A stretch of DNA of 64,000 bases from positions 1,302,001 through 1,366,000 of the forward strand of contig NZ_JAPEOQ010000002.1 of NCBI RefSeq assembly GCF_026341035.1, given 5' to 3'. The notes beneath the pieces are model-generated. The model had not been told where the DNA came from. It was given only the letters and a program-made list of their open reading frames with translations, and searched no databases. The DNA comes from Streptomyces sp. NBC_01016. Lineage in GTDB: Bacteria; Actinomycetota; Actinomycetes; Streptomycetales; Streptomycetaceae. Made by a program: the position numbers and the translations under genes. Below are positions 45,039 to 53,028 of this stretch, piece by piece. How positions within the stretch are numbered: position 1 is the stretch's first letter; each line of letters starts with the position of its first letter.

Positions 45039-45814
45039 ACGACCGCATCCCGAAGAGCCACAGGGGCCTCTGGGGCCCGCGGGCCCACTCCCTCGCCGCG
45101 CCCTACGCCCTTGACGCCCTGGAAGACCGCGAACGGGCCCGGTTCGAGCGGCACTTGACGCGCTGCGAGTCCTGCGCCGACGAGGTGCGCGCGCTGACGG
45201 AGAGCTCGGTGCGGCTCGCCTGCTCGGCCTCCGTGGCCCCGCCCGCCGAGCTGCGCGAGCGGGTGCTGACCGCCGTACAGGTCACGGCCCAGGTTCCCGC
45301 GGCCCAGGCCCCCGCGGCGGACCGGCCCCGCACCGCGCCACGCGCGCGTGGGCTCCTCGTTCCGCTCGGCGTGGCCACGGGGGCAGGCGCGCTCACCGTG
45401 GCCGCGCTCTTCGCCGTACAGCTGGAGCGCACCTCGGACCAACTCGACGAGCAGCGGGCCGCCGCGCGCGAGGTGGCGGCGGTGCTCGCGGCTCCGGACG
45501 CCAGCGCGGTCCGCGCGGACGGGCTGAATGTCGTCGCTTCGCCGGAGCGGGGCAGCGCGGTGATCACTGTCACAGGTCTCGAAGCGCCGCCCCGCGGCAA
45601 GGCCCACCAGTTGTGGCTGATGGAGCCCTCGGCGCCGCCGCGCTCCCTCGGTGTGCTGCCCGAGGACGGCTCCGACACGCCGGTGGTGGCCACCGGCTTG
45701 ACTCCGGACGCCTCCTCACTCGCTGTCACGACGGAGCCGGACGGCGGTTCTGAGCGCCCCTCAGGAGCCCCACTTGTCCAACTCGCCCTGGAATCGGTCG
45801 GATTCGGAGAGTGA
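45035..45814 (+). CDS. rskA: RskA-type zinc anti-sigma factor
   Basis: 259 residues. N-terminal anti-sigma (ZAS) motif: H18, then H40-x3-C44-x2-C47 in RHLTRCESC. One TM (about 108-127, LVPLGVATGAGALTVAALFAV). The extracytoplasmic RskA domain ends with GLEAPPRGKAHQLWLMEP and LVQLALESVGFGE. It sequesters the sigma factor until regulated proteolysis or redox change of the zinc site releases it. Translationally coupled to sigK. Confidence 0.9.
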   Translation: MNDRIPKSHRGLWGPRAHSLAAPYALDALEDRERARFERHLTRCESCADEVRALTESSVRLACSASVAPPAELRERVLTAVQVTAQVPAAQAPAADRPRTAPRARGLLVPLGVATGAGALTVAALFAVQLERTSDQLDEQRAAAREVAAVLAAPDASAVRADGLNVVASPERGSAVITVTGLEAPPRGKAHQLWLMEPSAPPRSLGVLPEDGSDTPVVATGLTPDASSLAVTTEPDGGSERPSGAPLVQLALESVGFGE

Positions 45815-45940
45815 TCGCTTTCGAACCGTCAACCCCCTTACGGGGGAGGTGAATACTGCGACCGGGATACACGAGTGTCGCGCTGGGGCGATAGGGTTAA
45901 CCTGCCCGGGCTGGGTGCCCTCGTACGGGTGGGGAGTGAC

Positions 45941-46210
45941 ATGGAACAGATAACAGTGCGCAGCAGGCCGCGAGTGCCTGCGATCACCTGCGGGAACAGT
46001 GCGACCAGTTCGCGCCTTGACCGCCATCTCTCGGTGCTCGGCGGTCCTGCCGTCCCGCAGCGCGAGACGGTGGAGGCGACGTCGCTGATGCGCGAGCTGA
46101 CCACGCGTGACACGGCGCACAAGCGCAGCGACAGCCGCGCACGGATGCGGAGGGTCTCGCTCTTCGCGCCACTGCGGCGGCTTCGCCGCTCGCTTTTCGG
46201 CGGTCACTAG
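45941..46210 (+). CDS. Small conserved basic protein
   Basis: 89 residues from ATG 45941 (GGGGAG at good spacing). Features: MEQITVRSRPRVPAITCGN, SRLDRHLSVLGG, ATSLMRELT, and a strongly basic C-terminus ending SLFAPLRRLRRSLFGGH. This is a short actinobacterial protein without named domain; the basic Leu-rich tail could bind membrane or nucleic acid. Preceded by a possible hrdB-type -10 TAGGGT at 45892. Confidence 0.8.
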   Translation: MEQITVRSRPRVPAITCGNSATSSRLDRHLSVLGGPAVPQRETVEATSLMRELTTRDTAHKRSDSRARMRRVSLFAPLRRLRRSLFGGH

Positions 46211-46332
46211 ACAGCGGCCGCTCCAGCGACAGACAAGGCCCGTATCGCGCCTCCGCGCCGTCCGGTGTATCGCCGCGCATCACAGCGACCGTCATCCCCA
46301 CGGCACGCGGCGGACACTCCGGCAAGGAGGAC

Positions 46333-46374
46333 GATGCGGGCCTTTGTCGTGCCGACTTGTCGGCACATCGCGTA
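46333..46374 (+). CDS. Possible 13-residue leader peptide
   Basis: ATG 46333 to TAA 46374 encodes MRAFVVPTCRHIA and is preceded by AAGGAGGACG, one of the best ribosome sites in the window. The second half coincides with a perfect dyad (46348-46365). It lies 109 nt upstream of the M20 hydrolase. It may be an attenuating uORF; it could also be chance. Confidence 0.4.
46348..46365 (+). promoter_or_regulatory. Dyad inside the leader ORF
   Basis: GTGCCGAC-TT-GTCGGCAC, a perfect 8-bp inverted repeat. It could be a repressor operator or, in RNA, a hairpin whose formation depends on translation of the leader peptide. Confidence 0.5.
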
Positions 46375-46483
46375 ACGCCCTTGTCACGCACAGATGTTGA
46401 CGGGGCAACCTCAAGGGTCCACTGTGGCGCGTGATCGTCGATGGCAGTTACAGCTACACCCACCTCACCCCCGGGAGGTACGC

Positions 46484-48223
46484 GTGTGTGACCTGCACGA
46501 CCACCACGAGCACGAGCTGCCCGAGTCCACGCCCGGACCGCAGATCAGCAGACGCCGCATCATGCAGATGCTCGGCGCCGCCGGAGTGACCACCGCGGCG
46601 ATGACCGCCCAGGCGGACCCGGCGATGGCCGCCGCGGTGGACGCCTCGGACGCGGCCCCGCTCGAATACAAGGCGCCCGAAGGCCTCGCGGAGGACAGTC
46701 CGGCCAAGACCGCCGCCCTCGGCTGGATCGGCGCCAACAGCTCCCGCATCACGGGCCTGAACGAGGAGATCTGGGAGCACGCCGAGCTGTCGCTGCGCGA
46801 GTGGAACTCCTCGCTCGCCGAGGCCGGCTTCCTCGAACGGGCCGGATTCGACGTGAAGTTCGGGACCGCCGGCTTCCCGACCGCGTTCACCGCGACCTAC
46901 TCCTACGGCAGCGGCGGCCCGGTGCTCGGGTTCAGCGGCGAGTACGACGCGCTGCCCGGCCTCTCGCAGAACAAGGGCGTCGGACACCACGACCCGCGCG
47001 AGTACATCCACGACCCGTTCGCCCCGAGCTACGGCCCGGGACACGGCTGCGGGCACAGCGCGCTCGGCACGGCGGCCGCCGCCGCGGCGGCAGCGGTCGC
47101 GCAGGCCGCCAAGCAGCACAAGCTCCCGGTCACCGTGAAGTTCTTCGGCTCCACCGCCGAGGAGACCCTGATCGGCAAGACGTACGCGGTCAGCAAGGGC
47201 GTGTACGAGGGCCTCGACGCCTTCCTCGACTGGCACCCCTCCACCGCCAACGCCACCGGCTGGGGCACCAGCAACGCCATGACCGCCGTGACCTTCACGT
47301 TCCTCGGCGTCGCGGGACACGGCGGCACCCCGCTCGGGAACAAGTCCGCGCTCGACGCCGCCGTGATGATGGCGACCATGTCGGAGTTCCTGCGCGAGGA
47401 GAACATGGCGCCCTCCGCCCGGCTGCACTGGGTGATCAACAACGGCGGCGACATCCCCAACGTCACCCCGGAGATCGCCGAGATCAGCTACTACGTGCGT
47501 GAGGGCAGCACCGCCCGCGTCCAGGTGCTGCTCGACAAGGTGATCGCGATCTCCGAGGCCGCCGCCAAGGCCTCGCAGACCACGGTGCGGCACCGCATCA
47601 CCTCCGCCTGCTGGAACCAGCTGCCCTCCAAGTCCTTCGCGGAGCTGCTGCACGACAACATGCGGCAGATCGGCCCGCCGAAATTCAGCGCGGAAGCACA
47701 CCAGTTGGCGAAGGATCTGCAGAAGTCGCTCGGGCTTCCCGAGGCCGGAATGCACGACAAGGTGGGTGAACTCAAGCCGCCGGACCCGGTGTTCCTCGGT
47801 GGCGGCTCGACCGACGTCGCGGACATCAGCTGGAACGTGCCGACCGTGTCGATGGGTTCGGCGCTCGCCCCCATCGGCACGAAGATGCACACCTGGTCCA
47901 CCGCGGCCTGCGCCGCCGCGGCCCCCGGGCAGGCGGCCGTGCTCGCCGCCGCGAAGTATCTGGCGGCCACGGCGGTCGACCTGATCACCCAGCCGGAGCG
48001 GCTCAAGGCGATCAAGGACGAGTTCAAGGACCGCACGAAGGACGTCGAGTGGAAGACGGCGATCCCGGACGGCTATGAGCCGCCCATGTACGAGCCGCCG
48101 GCGTGGTTCCAGAAGAAGACCGGGCAGAAGTGGCCGCCGAGCAACATCACGTGGCCGCCGAAGCGGGTCGTGTCCCAGGAGAAGTTCTCCTCGCTGGGAC
48201 CGGCCCTGGAGCCGCAGAAGTAG
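46484..48223 (+). CDS. Tat-targeted M20 amidohydrolase, AbgB-like
   Basis: 579 residues from GTG 46484 behind GGGAGG. N-terminal SRRRIMQMLGAAGVTTAAM is a twin-arginine signal. The rest is an M20 peptidase of the p-aminobenzoyl-glutamate hydrolase subunit B (AbgB) type: GFSGEYDALPG, metal ligands in PGHGCGHSALGTA, catalytic/metal Glu in FFGSTAEETLIG, dimerisation-domain FLGVAGHGGTPLGN, and FLGGGSTDVADISWNVPTVSMG. The enzyme acts on amide bonds of acyl or aryl amino acids outside the membrane. E. coli AbgB acts with AbgA, but no abgA gene is adjacent. The last ~80 residues (Trp/Pro-rich) are an extra tail. Confidence 0.88.
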   Translation: MCDLHDHHEHELPESTPGPQISRRRIMQMLGAAGVTTAAMTAQADPAMAAAVDASDAAPLEYKAPEGLAEDSPAKTAALGWIGANSSRITGLNEEIWEHAELSLREWNSSLAEAGFLERAGFDVKFGTAGFPTAFTATYSYGSGGPVLGFSGEYDALPGLSQNKGVGHHDPREYIHDPFAPSYGPGHGCGHSALGTAAAAAAAAVAQAAKQHKLPVTVKFFGSTAEETLIGKTYAVSKGVYEGLDAFLDWHPSTANATGWGTSNAMTAVTFTFLGVAGHGGTPLGNKSALDAAVMMATMSEFLREENMAPSARLHWVINNGGDIPNVTPEIAEISYYVREGSTARVQVLLDKVIAISEAAAKASQTTVRHRITSACWNQLPSKSFAELLHDNMRQIGPPKFSAEAHQLAKDLQKSLGLPEAGMHDKVGELKPPDPVFLGGGSTDVADISWNVPTVSMGSALAPIGTKMHTWSTAACAAAAPGQAAVLAAAKYLAATAVDLITQPERLKAIKDEFKDRTKDVEWKTAIPDGYEPPMYEPPAWFQKKTGQKWPPSNITWPPKRVVSQEKFSSLGPALEPQK

Positions 48224-48241
48224 CCCTCACCGTAAGGATGT

Positions 48242-49027
48242 TCACCGTCCGCCGCGTGTGTAGCGGCGGACGGCGAGCGGCACGCACACCGCGAGCAGCA
48301 CCGCGCACCAGGCCAGTGAGCCCGCCACCGGATGCGCCACGGGCCAGGCAGCGCCGTGCGGCACCGGCGCGTTGCCGAACAGCTCGCGCACGGCCGTGGC
48401 CACCGCGCTGATCGGGTTCCACTCGGCGAGGGTGCGCACCCACCCCGGCATCCCGTCGGTCGGGATGTACGCGTTCGACAGCAGCGGCAGCATGAAGGTG
48501 GCGCCGCCCAACTGCCCCGCCGCCTCCTCGCTCTGCGAGGCGAGCCCGAGCAGGATCCCGACCCACGTCGCGGCGAACCGGAAGAGCAGGAGCAGCCCGA
48601 ACGCGCCGAGCGCCGCAGGCAGCCCGCCCTCGATCCGCCAGCCCATCGCGAGCCCCACGAGCACGAGCGGCACCAGGCCGACCGCCGTCGTCAGCAGATC
48701 GGCGACCGCCTGCCCGAGCGGCACCGCCGCCCGGCTCATCGGCAGCGTACGGAAGCGGTCCATCACGCCCCGGTGCGAGTCCTGGGCGGCGCCGAACATC
48801 CCGGTCATGATCCCGTTCGCCGCGGTCGCCACGAGCATGCCCGGCACCAGGAACGCCCGGTAGTCCGAGCCCGGCATGGCGAGCGCGGAGCCGAAGACGT
48901 AGCCGAAGAACAGCAGGAACACGATCGGCATGGTCTGCGTCATGATCAGGATGGCCGGGGCGTGCCGGACGCGCTGGAGGTGCCGGCCGAGCATGGCCGT
49001 GCCGTCGTAGAGGATGGCGGTGCTCAT
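48242..49027 (-). CDS. ABC-2 exporter permease, DrrB-type
   Basis: 261 residues with six TM helices. ATG 49027 follows AGGAGG. DrrB/daunorubicin-type features: FGYVFGSALAMPGSDYRAFLVPGMLVATAANGIMTG and the C-terminal signature WNPISAVATAVRELFG. The start overlaps the ATPase stop by 4 nt. Forms an exporter with the ATPase. Confidence 0.92.
   Translation of the reverse strand: MSTAILYDGTAMLGRHLQRVRHAPAILIMTQTMPIVFLLFFGYVFGSALAMPGSDYRAFLVPGMLVATAANGIMTGMFGAAQDSHRGVMDRFRTLPMSRAAVPLGQAVADLLTTAVGLVPLVLVGLAMGWRIEGGLPAALGAFGLLLLFRFAATWVGILLGLASQSEEAAGQLGGATFMLPLLSNAYIPTDGMPGWVRTLAEWNPISAVATAVRELFGNAPVPHGAAWPVAHPVAGSLAWCAVLLAVCVPLAVRRYTRGGR
48245..48273. terminator. Hairpin at the M20/ABC permease convergence
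   Basis: CCGTCCGCCGC (48245-48255) and GCGGCGGACGG (48263-48273), a perfect 11-bp stem. It overlaps the 3' end of the permease coding region, so it may just be coding sequence. Confidence 0.35.
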
Positions 49028-50010
49028 GCGGCGACCTCCTGGGTCCCTGTGGGGGCGCGATCGGTGACGGTGAGGCGCAGGAACACCTCGTCGAGCGTGG
49101 GCGGACGCAGCGTCGCGTCGAGCAACGGGACGCCGGACGCGTCGAGTTCGCGTACGACGCGGGGGAGCGTGACGGCAGGGTCGAGGACGACGGCGCCCAC
49201 GGTGCGGCGCTCCGCGTCCAACCGGGGCCGGGTGCCGGTGAGTTGGTCGAGTACGACGGCCGCCGCGTGCAGCGCCTGCTCGCCCGCCTCCTCGGCCACG
49301 ACGACCTCCGCGTAGTGGCCGATCTGCGCCTTGAGCTCGGCGGGCGTGCCCGAGTGGGCGGCGCGGCCCTCGTCGATCAGCACGATGTCGTCGGCGAGCT
49401 GGTCGGCCTCCTCCAGGTACTGCGTGGTCAGGACGACGGTCGTGCCCTCGTAGGACAGCTCGCGCACGGCCTCCCAGATGCCGTTCCTGCTGTGCGGGTC
49501 GAGGCCGGTGGTCGGCTCGTCGAGGAAGAGCACGGCGGGGCGGGTGATCAGGCTCGCGGCCAGGTCGAGGCGGCGGCGCATGCCACCGGAGTACGTACGG
49601 GCCGTGCGGTCGGCGGCTTCGGTCAGATCGAAGCGCTCGATCAGCTCGTCGGCGCGGGCCCGGGCGCCCGGCGCGCGCAGCAGGCGGGCGAACAGGCGGA
49701 GGTTCTCGCGGCCCGTGAGGTCGCCGTCGACCGACGCGTACTGGCCGGTGACGCCGATGCGGCGGCGGACGGAGTGCGGGGCGGCGGTGATGTCGTGCCC
49801 GGCGACACGCGCGGTGCCCGCGTCGGGGCGGAGCAGCGTCGTGAGCAGCCGGACCGCGGTGGTCTTGCCGGCCCCGTTCGGCCCGAGCAGACCGCACACC
49901 GTGCCCTCGCGCACCGCCAGATCAAGGCCGCGCACGGCATGCACGGCCTTCGGCCCCTTGCCGAAGTGCTTCTCCAGACCTTCACTAAGTACAGCGTACG
50001 TAGAAGTCAT
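49024..50010 (-). CDS. ABC exporter ATPase, DrrA-type
   Basis: 328 residues from ATG 50010. Walker A GLLGPNGAGKTTAVRLL, signature YSGGMRRRLDLA, Walker B LFLDEPTTGLD, and H-loop region VLTTQYLEEADQLADD. DrrA-like C-terminal domain ending LRPPTLDEVFLRLT. Drives export of a drug or lipid-like molecule together with the downstream permease. The divergent TetR gene likely represses it through the site between them. Confidence 0.93.
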   Translation of the reverse strand: MTSTYAVLSEGLEKHFGKGPKAVHAVRGLDLAVREGTVCGLLGPNGAGKTTAVRLLTTLLRPDAGTARVAGHDITAAPHSVRRRIGVTGQYASVDGDLTGRENLRLFARLLRAPGARARADELIERFDLTEAADRTARTYSGGMRRRLDLAASLITRPAVLFLDEPTTGLDPHSRNGIWEAVRELSYEGTTVVLTTQYLEEADQLADDIVLIDEGRAAHSGTPAELKAQIGHYAEVVVAEEAGEQALHAAAVVLDQLTGTRPRLDAERRTVGAVVLDPAVTLPRVVRELDASGVPLLDATLRPPTLDEVFLRLTVTDRAPTGTQEVAA

Positions 50011-50023
50011 GCCGCCACCGTAG

Positions 50024-50050
50024 CGCACTACGTACGGTGTACGTAACTAG
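50024..50050. promoter_or_regulatory. TetR operator for the ABC exporter
   Basis: TACGTA-CGGTG-TACGTA (50029-50045) in the 63-nt region between the divergent ABC and tetR genes. The half site GTACGTAG recurs just inside the ATPase gene (49995-50002). Likely binds the adjacent TetR. Confidence 0.65.
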
Positions 50051-50073
50051 GATGGTGCGCGAGGTGATGATCA

Positions 50074-50784
50074 ATGGCGGGCCGAGCGGCCGAACCCGAA
50101 GTGATCTGGGCGCGCCCCGAGCGCGCCGGGCGGGGGCCGAGGCCTGCGCACAGCAGGGCCGACGTCGCGGCGACGGCGGTCCGCGTCGCCGACGCCGAGG
50201 GCATCGACGCGGTGTCCATGCGGAAGATCGCCGGTGAGCTGGGCATGGGCACGATGTCGCTGTACAACTACGTGCCGCGCAAGGAGGACCTGTACGAGCT
50301 GATGGTCGACGCCGTCAGCTCCGAGTACACGTTCTCGGAGCCGAGCGGTGACTGGCGGGCGGACATCCTCGGCCTCGCCCGGCAGTCGCGGGCGCTGATG
50401 CACCGGCATCCGTGGCTGCCGGGGCTGATGTCACCGGTCTACGGCTTCAGCCCGAACGCGCTCGCGTACCTGGAGTACTGCCTGACCTGCCTCGACCCGC
50501 TCGACCTGCCGTACGGCACGAAGATGGAGCTGGTCGCGGCGGTGACGAGCGTGGTCACGACGTACGTCGCCAACGAGATCGCGACGGCCGAGCGGACGCG
50601 CTCCCTACCGTGGAGCGCAGAGCAGGAACAGGCGGTACGGATCGCCTACTTGGGCGGGCAGGTGGCCTCGGGCCGGTACCCGCGCCTCGCGGCGTCGTTC
50701 GCCGAGGACGCGGGCCCGATCGACCTGGAGGCGGTGTTCGAGCGGGCGCTGAGGAGGACGTTGGAGGGGTTCGCGGCGGGGTGA
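50074..50784 (+). CDS. TetR/AcrR family regulator of the ABC exporter
   Basis: 236 residues, ATG 50074 with GAGGTG upstream. HTH: AATAVRVADAEGIDAVSMRKIAGELGMGTMSLYNYVPRKEDLYELMVDAV. The C-terminal ligand domain is of the TetR_C_1 type (Tyr/Leu-rich, MELVAAVTSVVTTYVANE). Divergent from the drrAB-like pair with a short shared promoter region, the classical arrangement for an efflux repressor. Confidence 0.93.
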   Translation: MAGRAAEPEVIWARPERAGRGPRPAHSRADVAATAVRVADAEGIDAVSMRKIAGELGMGTMSLYNYVPRKEDLYELMVDAVSSEYTFSEPSGDWRADILGLARQSRALMHRHPWLPGLMSPVYGFSPNALAYLEYCLTCLDPLDLPYGTKMELVAAVTSVVTTYVANEIATAERTRSLPWSAEQEQAVRIAYLGGQVASGRYPRLAASFAEDAGPIDLEAVFERALRRTLEGFAAG

Positions 50785-50809
50785 GCGCGCCCGCCGGGCG
50801 GCCTGGGAG

Positions 50810-50830
50810 GCGGGCGAACAGGTCGCCCGC
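50810..50830. terminator. Hairpin after tetR
   Basis: GCGGGCGA-ACAGG-TCGCCCGC, a perfect 8-bp stem, between convergent tetR (stop 50784) and the type ISP-like gene (stop 50918). Confidence 0.5.
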
Positions 50831-50917
50831 GCCCGCTTCCTGACAGCCCGGGCCGACGGCCGGCCGGATACTCGCGCTCTAATGCCGGGAGCGTTCGCCC
50901 CCGAGATCTCCCGAGTT

Positions 50918-52135
50918 TCACAGGATCGCGAACTGGCCTCCCGGGCCCTCCTCCTGGTGGTCGAGAACCGAGGCGGGGCGGTGGGCGGAGTCCGGGACCG
51001 GGAGGACGCGGGCCCGTTCCAGGTCCTTCGTCGTCATCGGGTCCGCGATGGCGGCCTCGCGCAACTCGTCCTGCTGCGGGCCGAGTTCCGCGAGGAGCGT
51101 CAGGACCGTGATGAGTTCCAGGAGTTGTGACGTCCACGGCTGCGGCCAGGTGGTCGGGCGCAGGGCCGCGAGCGTGCCGGCCTCGGCGGGTGCGGTGCGG
51201 CGCGCGAACCACTGCTCCAGGACCCCGACCCCGCTGACGTGGAAGTCCCAGGCCGCCGCGGGGACCGGGGAGATACGTCCGTCGCCGGCGACCAGGGCCT
51301 CCTCCTCGCGGTCGTAGAGGAGCTCCGTGGGCCGGGCAGGCAACGGGGAGCGCACATACGGGCGGCGGCCGCCCGGCAGCTTGGGGCGGTCGGCATCCGT
51401 GCCGCGCCGCTCCAACCACAGGACGCGGCGCCCGAGTTCGACCCCGCGTTCCCACACGTCCGCGTCGTCCGGCAGCGGCACGCGGATGTCGGGGGAGCCG
51501 TCGCGGGCGCCCGCCACCAGGATCCACGCGAACAGATCGGCCGCCGTCACCTCCTGGTCGTACGCGCCGGAGAGGTGGGTGAGCAGGCCCGGCGCCACGT
51601 TCGGCTCCGTGCCACCGGGGCGGCGGTACAGCGGGCGGATGCGGCCGGGGCGTCCGGCGGGGGAGCGGCCCTCCGGGAGGACGGCGGACGCGAGCAGCGC
51701 GGGGCCGCCGGCGTCGGGCACGTACCCCTGCTCGACGAGGAACAACTGCCGCTCGTCCGCGACCCGCCACAGCTCGGGGCGCGCCGCGTCGAGCAGCCGC
51801 TGGTCGGGGATGAGCCACTGCTCGTCGAACGGGCCGTGCAGCAGCGGTACGGGGTCCGGGCAGGGCCCCTCGGCGTGCGCGAGCGGCTCCGTGCCGGTGC
51901 GTTGGCCGGGGAGCTGGGCGGCGGCGGTGTGCAGGGTGCGGGTGCGTGAGGGTTCGAGGAGCGCCTCGCGCTCGGCTGGTTCGGCGCGCACGAAGGCGTT
52001 CCAACGGGCCTTCAGGGACGCGGCGTCCGGAGCGACCGGCCAGCCGCGTCCCGTACGCAGCGGTGCCACGGACCACGGCATGAGGTCCGCGAGCCCGATG
52101 GCCTCGGTGAGCGGGTCGTTCGTCACGACCGGCAT
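50918..52135 (-). CDS. Stand-alone type ISP C-terminal (specificity) domain protein
   Basis: 405 residues from ATG 52135 (GGGGGAG upstream). Matches the C-terminal domain of type ISP restriction-modification enzymes (LlaBIII-like): DLMPWSVAPLRTGRGWPVAP, HGPFDEQWLIPDQRLLDAARPELWRVAD, GRSPAGRPGRIRPLYRRPGGTEPN, and AAWDFHVSGVGVLEQWFARRTAPAEAGTL. Helicase, nuclease and methyltransferase modules are all absent. In Streptomyces such stand-alone proteins are common, and a role outside restriction is possible. Located between the 45-bp repeat and tetR. Confidence 0.8.
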   Translation of the reverse strand: MPVVTNDPLTEAIGLADLMPWSVAPLRTGRGWPVAPDAASLKARWNAFVRAEPAEREALLEPSRTRTLHTAAAQLPGQRTGTEPLAHAEGPCPDPVPLLHGPFDEQWLIPDQRLLDAARPELWRVADERQLFLVEQGYVPDAGGPALLASAVLPEGRSPAGRPGRIRPLYRRPGGTEPNVAPGLLTHLSGAYDQEVTAADLFAWILVAGARDGSPDIRVPLPDDADVWERGVELGRRVLWLERRGTDADRPKLPGGRRPYVRSPLPARPTELLYDREEEALVAGDGRISPVPAAAWDFHVSGVGVLEQWFARRTAPAEAGTLAALRPTTWPQPWTSQLLELITVLTLLAELGPQQDELREAAIADPMTTKDLERARVLPVPDSAHRPASVLDHQEEGPGGQFAIL

Positions 52136-52174
52136 GGTACGTCTCCCCCTTTCGCGGCAACGGTGTTGCGGTCG

Positions 52175-52219
52175 CGGGGCTCCGCCCCGGACCCCGCGCC
52201 TCAAACGCCGGCGGGGCTG
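52175..52219. repeat. 45-bp interspersed repeat, copy 1
   Basis: Begins CGGGGCTCCGCCCCGGACCC and ends GCGGGGCTG, with two internal GC hairpins. It lies 7 nt beyond the gntR stop (52226). Copy 2 is at 60365-60409, 44 of 45 bases identical. Similar sequence is widespread after genes in Streptomyces. Confidence 0.85.
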
Positions 52220-52225
52220 AATTGG

Positions 52226-52975
52226 TCAATCCGCGTCCAACGTCACCGTGAACGAGAACCGGTCCCCCCGGTAATGGATCACCGCCACATCCAACACCCT
52301 GCCCTCCTCGTCGTACGTGACACCCGTGTAGTGCAGGATCGGACTGAGCAGCGGCACTTCGAGGAGCCGCGCCGTCTCCGGATCCGCGAGCCGCGCCTGC
52401 ACCGAGTCCGTGATCCGGCTGATCCGCACGCCGACCACGTCCCGCAGCACCTTCGTCATCGGCCATCGCTCCAGGTCCGCGAGGTCCACGCGGGCGCCGA
52501 GGTCCGGACGGAGGTAGTTGCGGGCGTGGTTCGTCGGTTCGCCGGTCTTCTCGTCGAAGCGCAGCCGGTGGTACGTGGGGACGGCCCCGACCCCCGGGAA
52601 GTACTCGGCGAAGGCCACGGGGACCGGCACCGTGTCGTGGTCGAGCAGCCGTGTCGTCATGCCGGACTGCTGCGCGACGATCGCGTCGACCGAGCCCAAC
52701 AGGCGCACCGGCGCGCCCTGTTGGGCATCCGGCTCGATGAACGTGCCGCGGCGCCGGTGCCGCGTGATGAGTCCCTCGTCCTCCAGTTCCTTCAGCGCCT
52801 GACGCATGGTGAGCACGGAGACCCCGTAGTGCCCCGCGAGTTGCTCCTCGGTGGGCAGGCGCAGTGGGTCCTGCGGCGATCTTCCAAGTATCGAGGCGCG
52901 CAGGGACTGCGACACCTGATACCAGAGCGGCAATTTGCGGTTCAGGACGATCGAGTCCGGGGCGAATGACGTCAC
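52226..52975 (-). CDS. GntR/HutC-family regulator
   Basis: 249 residues from GTG 52975. N-terminal GntR HTH (PLWYQVSQSLRASILGRSPQDPLRLPTEEQLAGHYGVSVLTMRQALKELEDEGLITRHRRRGTFI). C-terminal UTRA ligand domain (YHRLRFDEKTGEPTNHARNYLRP, LHYTGVTYDEEGRVLDVAVIHYRGDRFSF). Lies 54 nt downstream of hmgA on the same strand, so it likely regulates hmgA in response to a catabolic intermediate. Confidence 0.9.
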   Translation of the reverse strand: MTSFAPDSIVLNRKLPLWYQVSQSLRASILGRSPQDPLRLPTEEQLAGHYGVSVLTMRQALKELEDEGLITRHRRRGTFIEPDAQQGAPVRLLGSVDAIVAQQSGMTTRLLDHDTVPVPVAFAEYFPGVGAVPTYHRLRFDEKTGEPTNHARNYLRPDLGARVDLADLERWPMTKVLRDVVGVRISRITDSVQARLADPETARLLEVPLLSPILHYTGVTYDEEGRVLDVAVIHYRGDRFSFTVTLDAD

Positions 52976-53028
52976 GGGTTATCCGTACCGGTCGTCGGGG
53001 GAGTGGTGCAATGCGGCGGCCATGGGGT

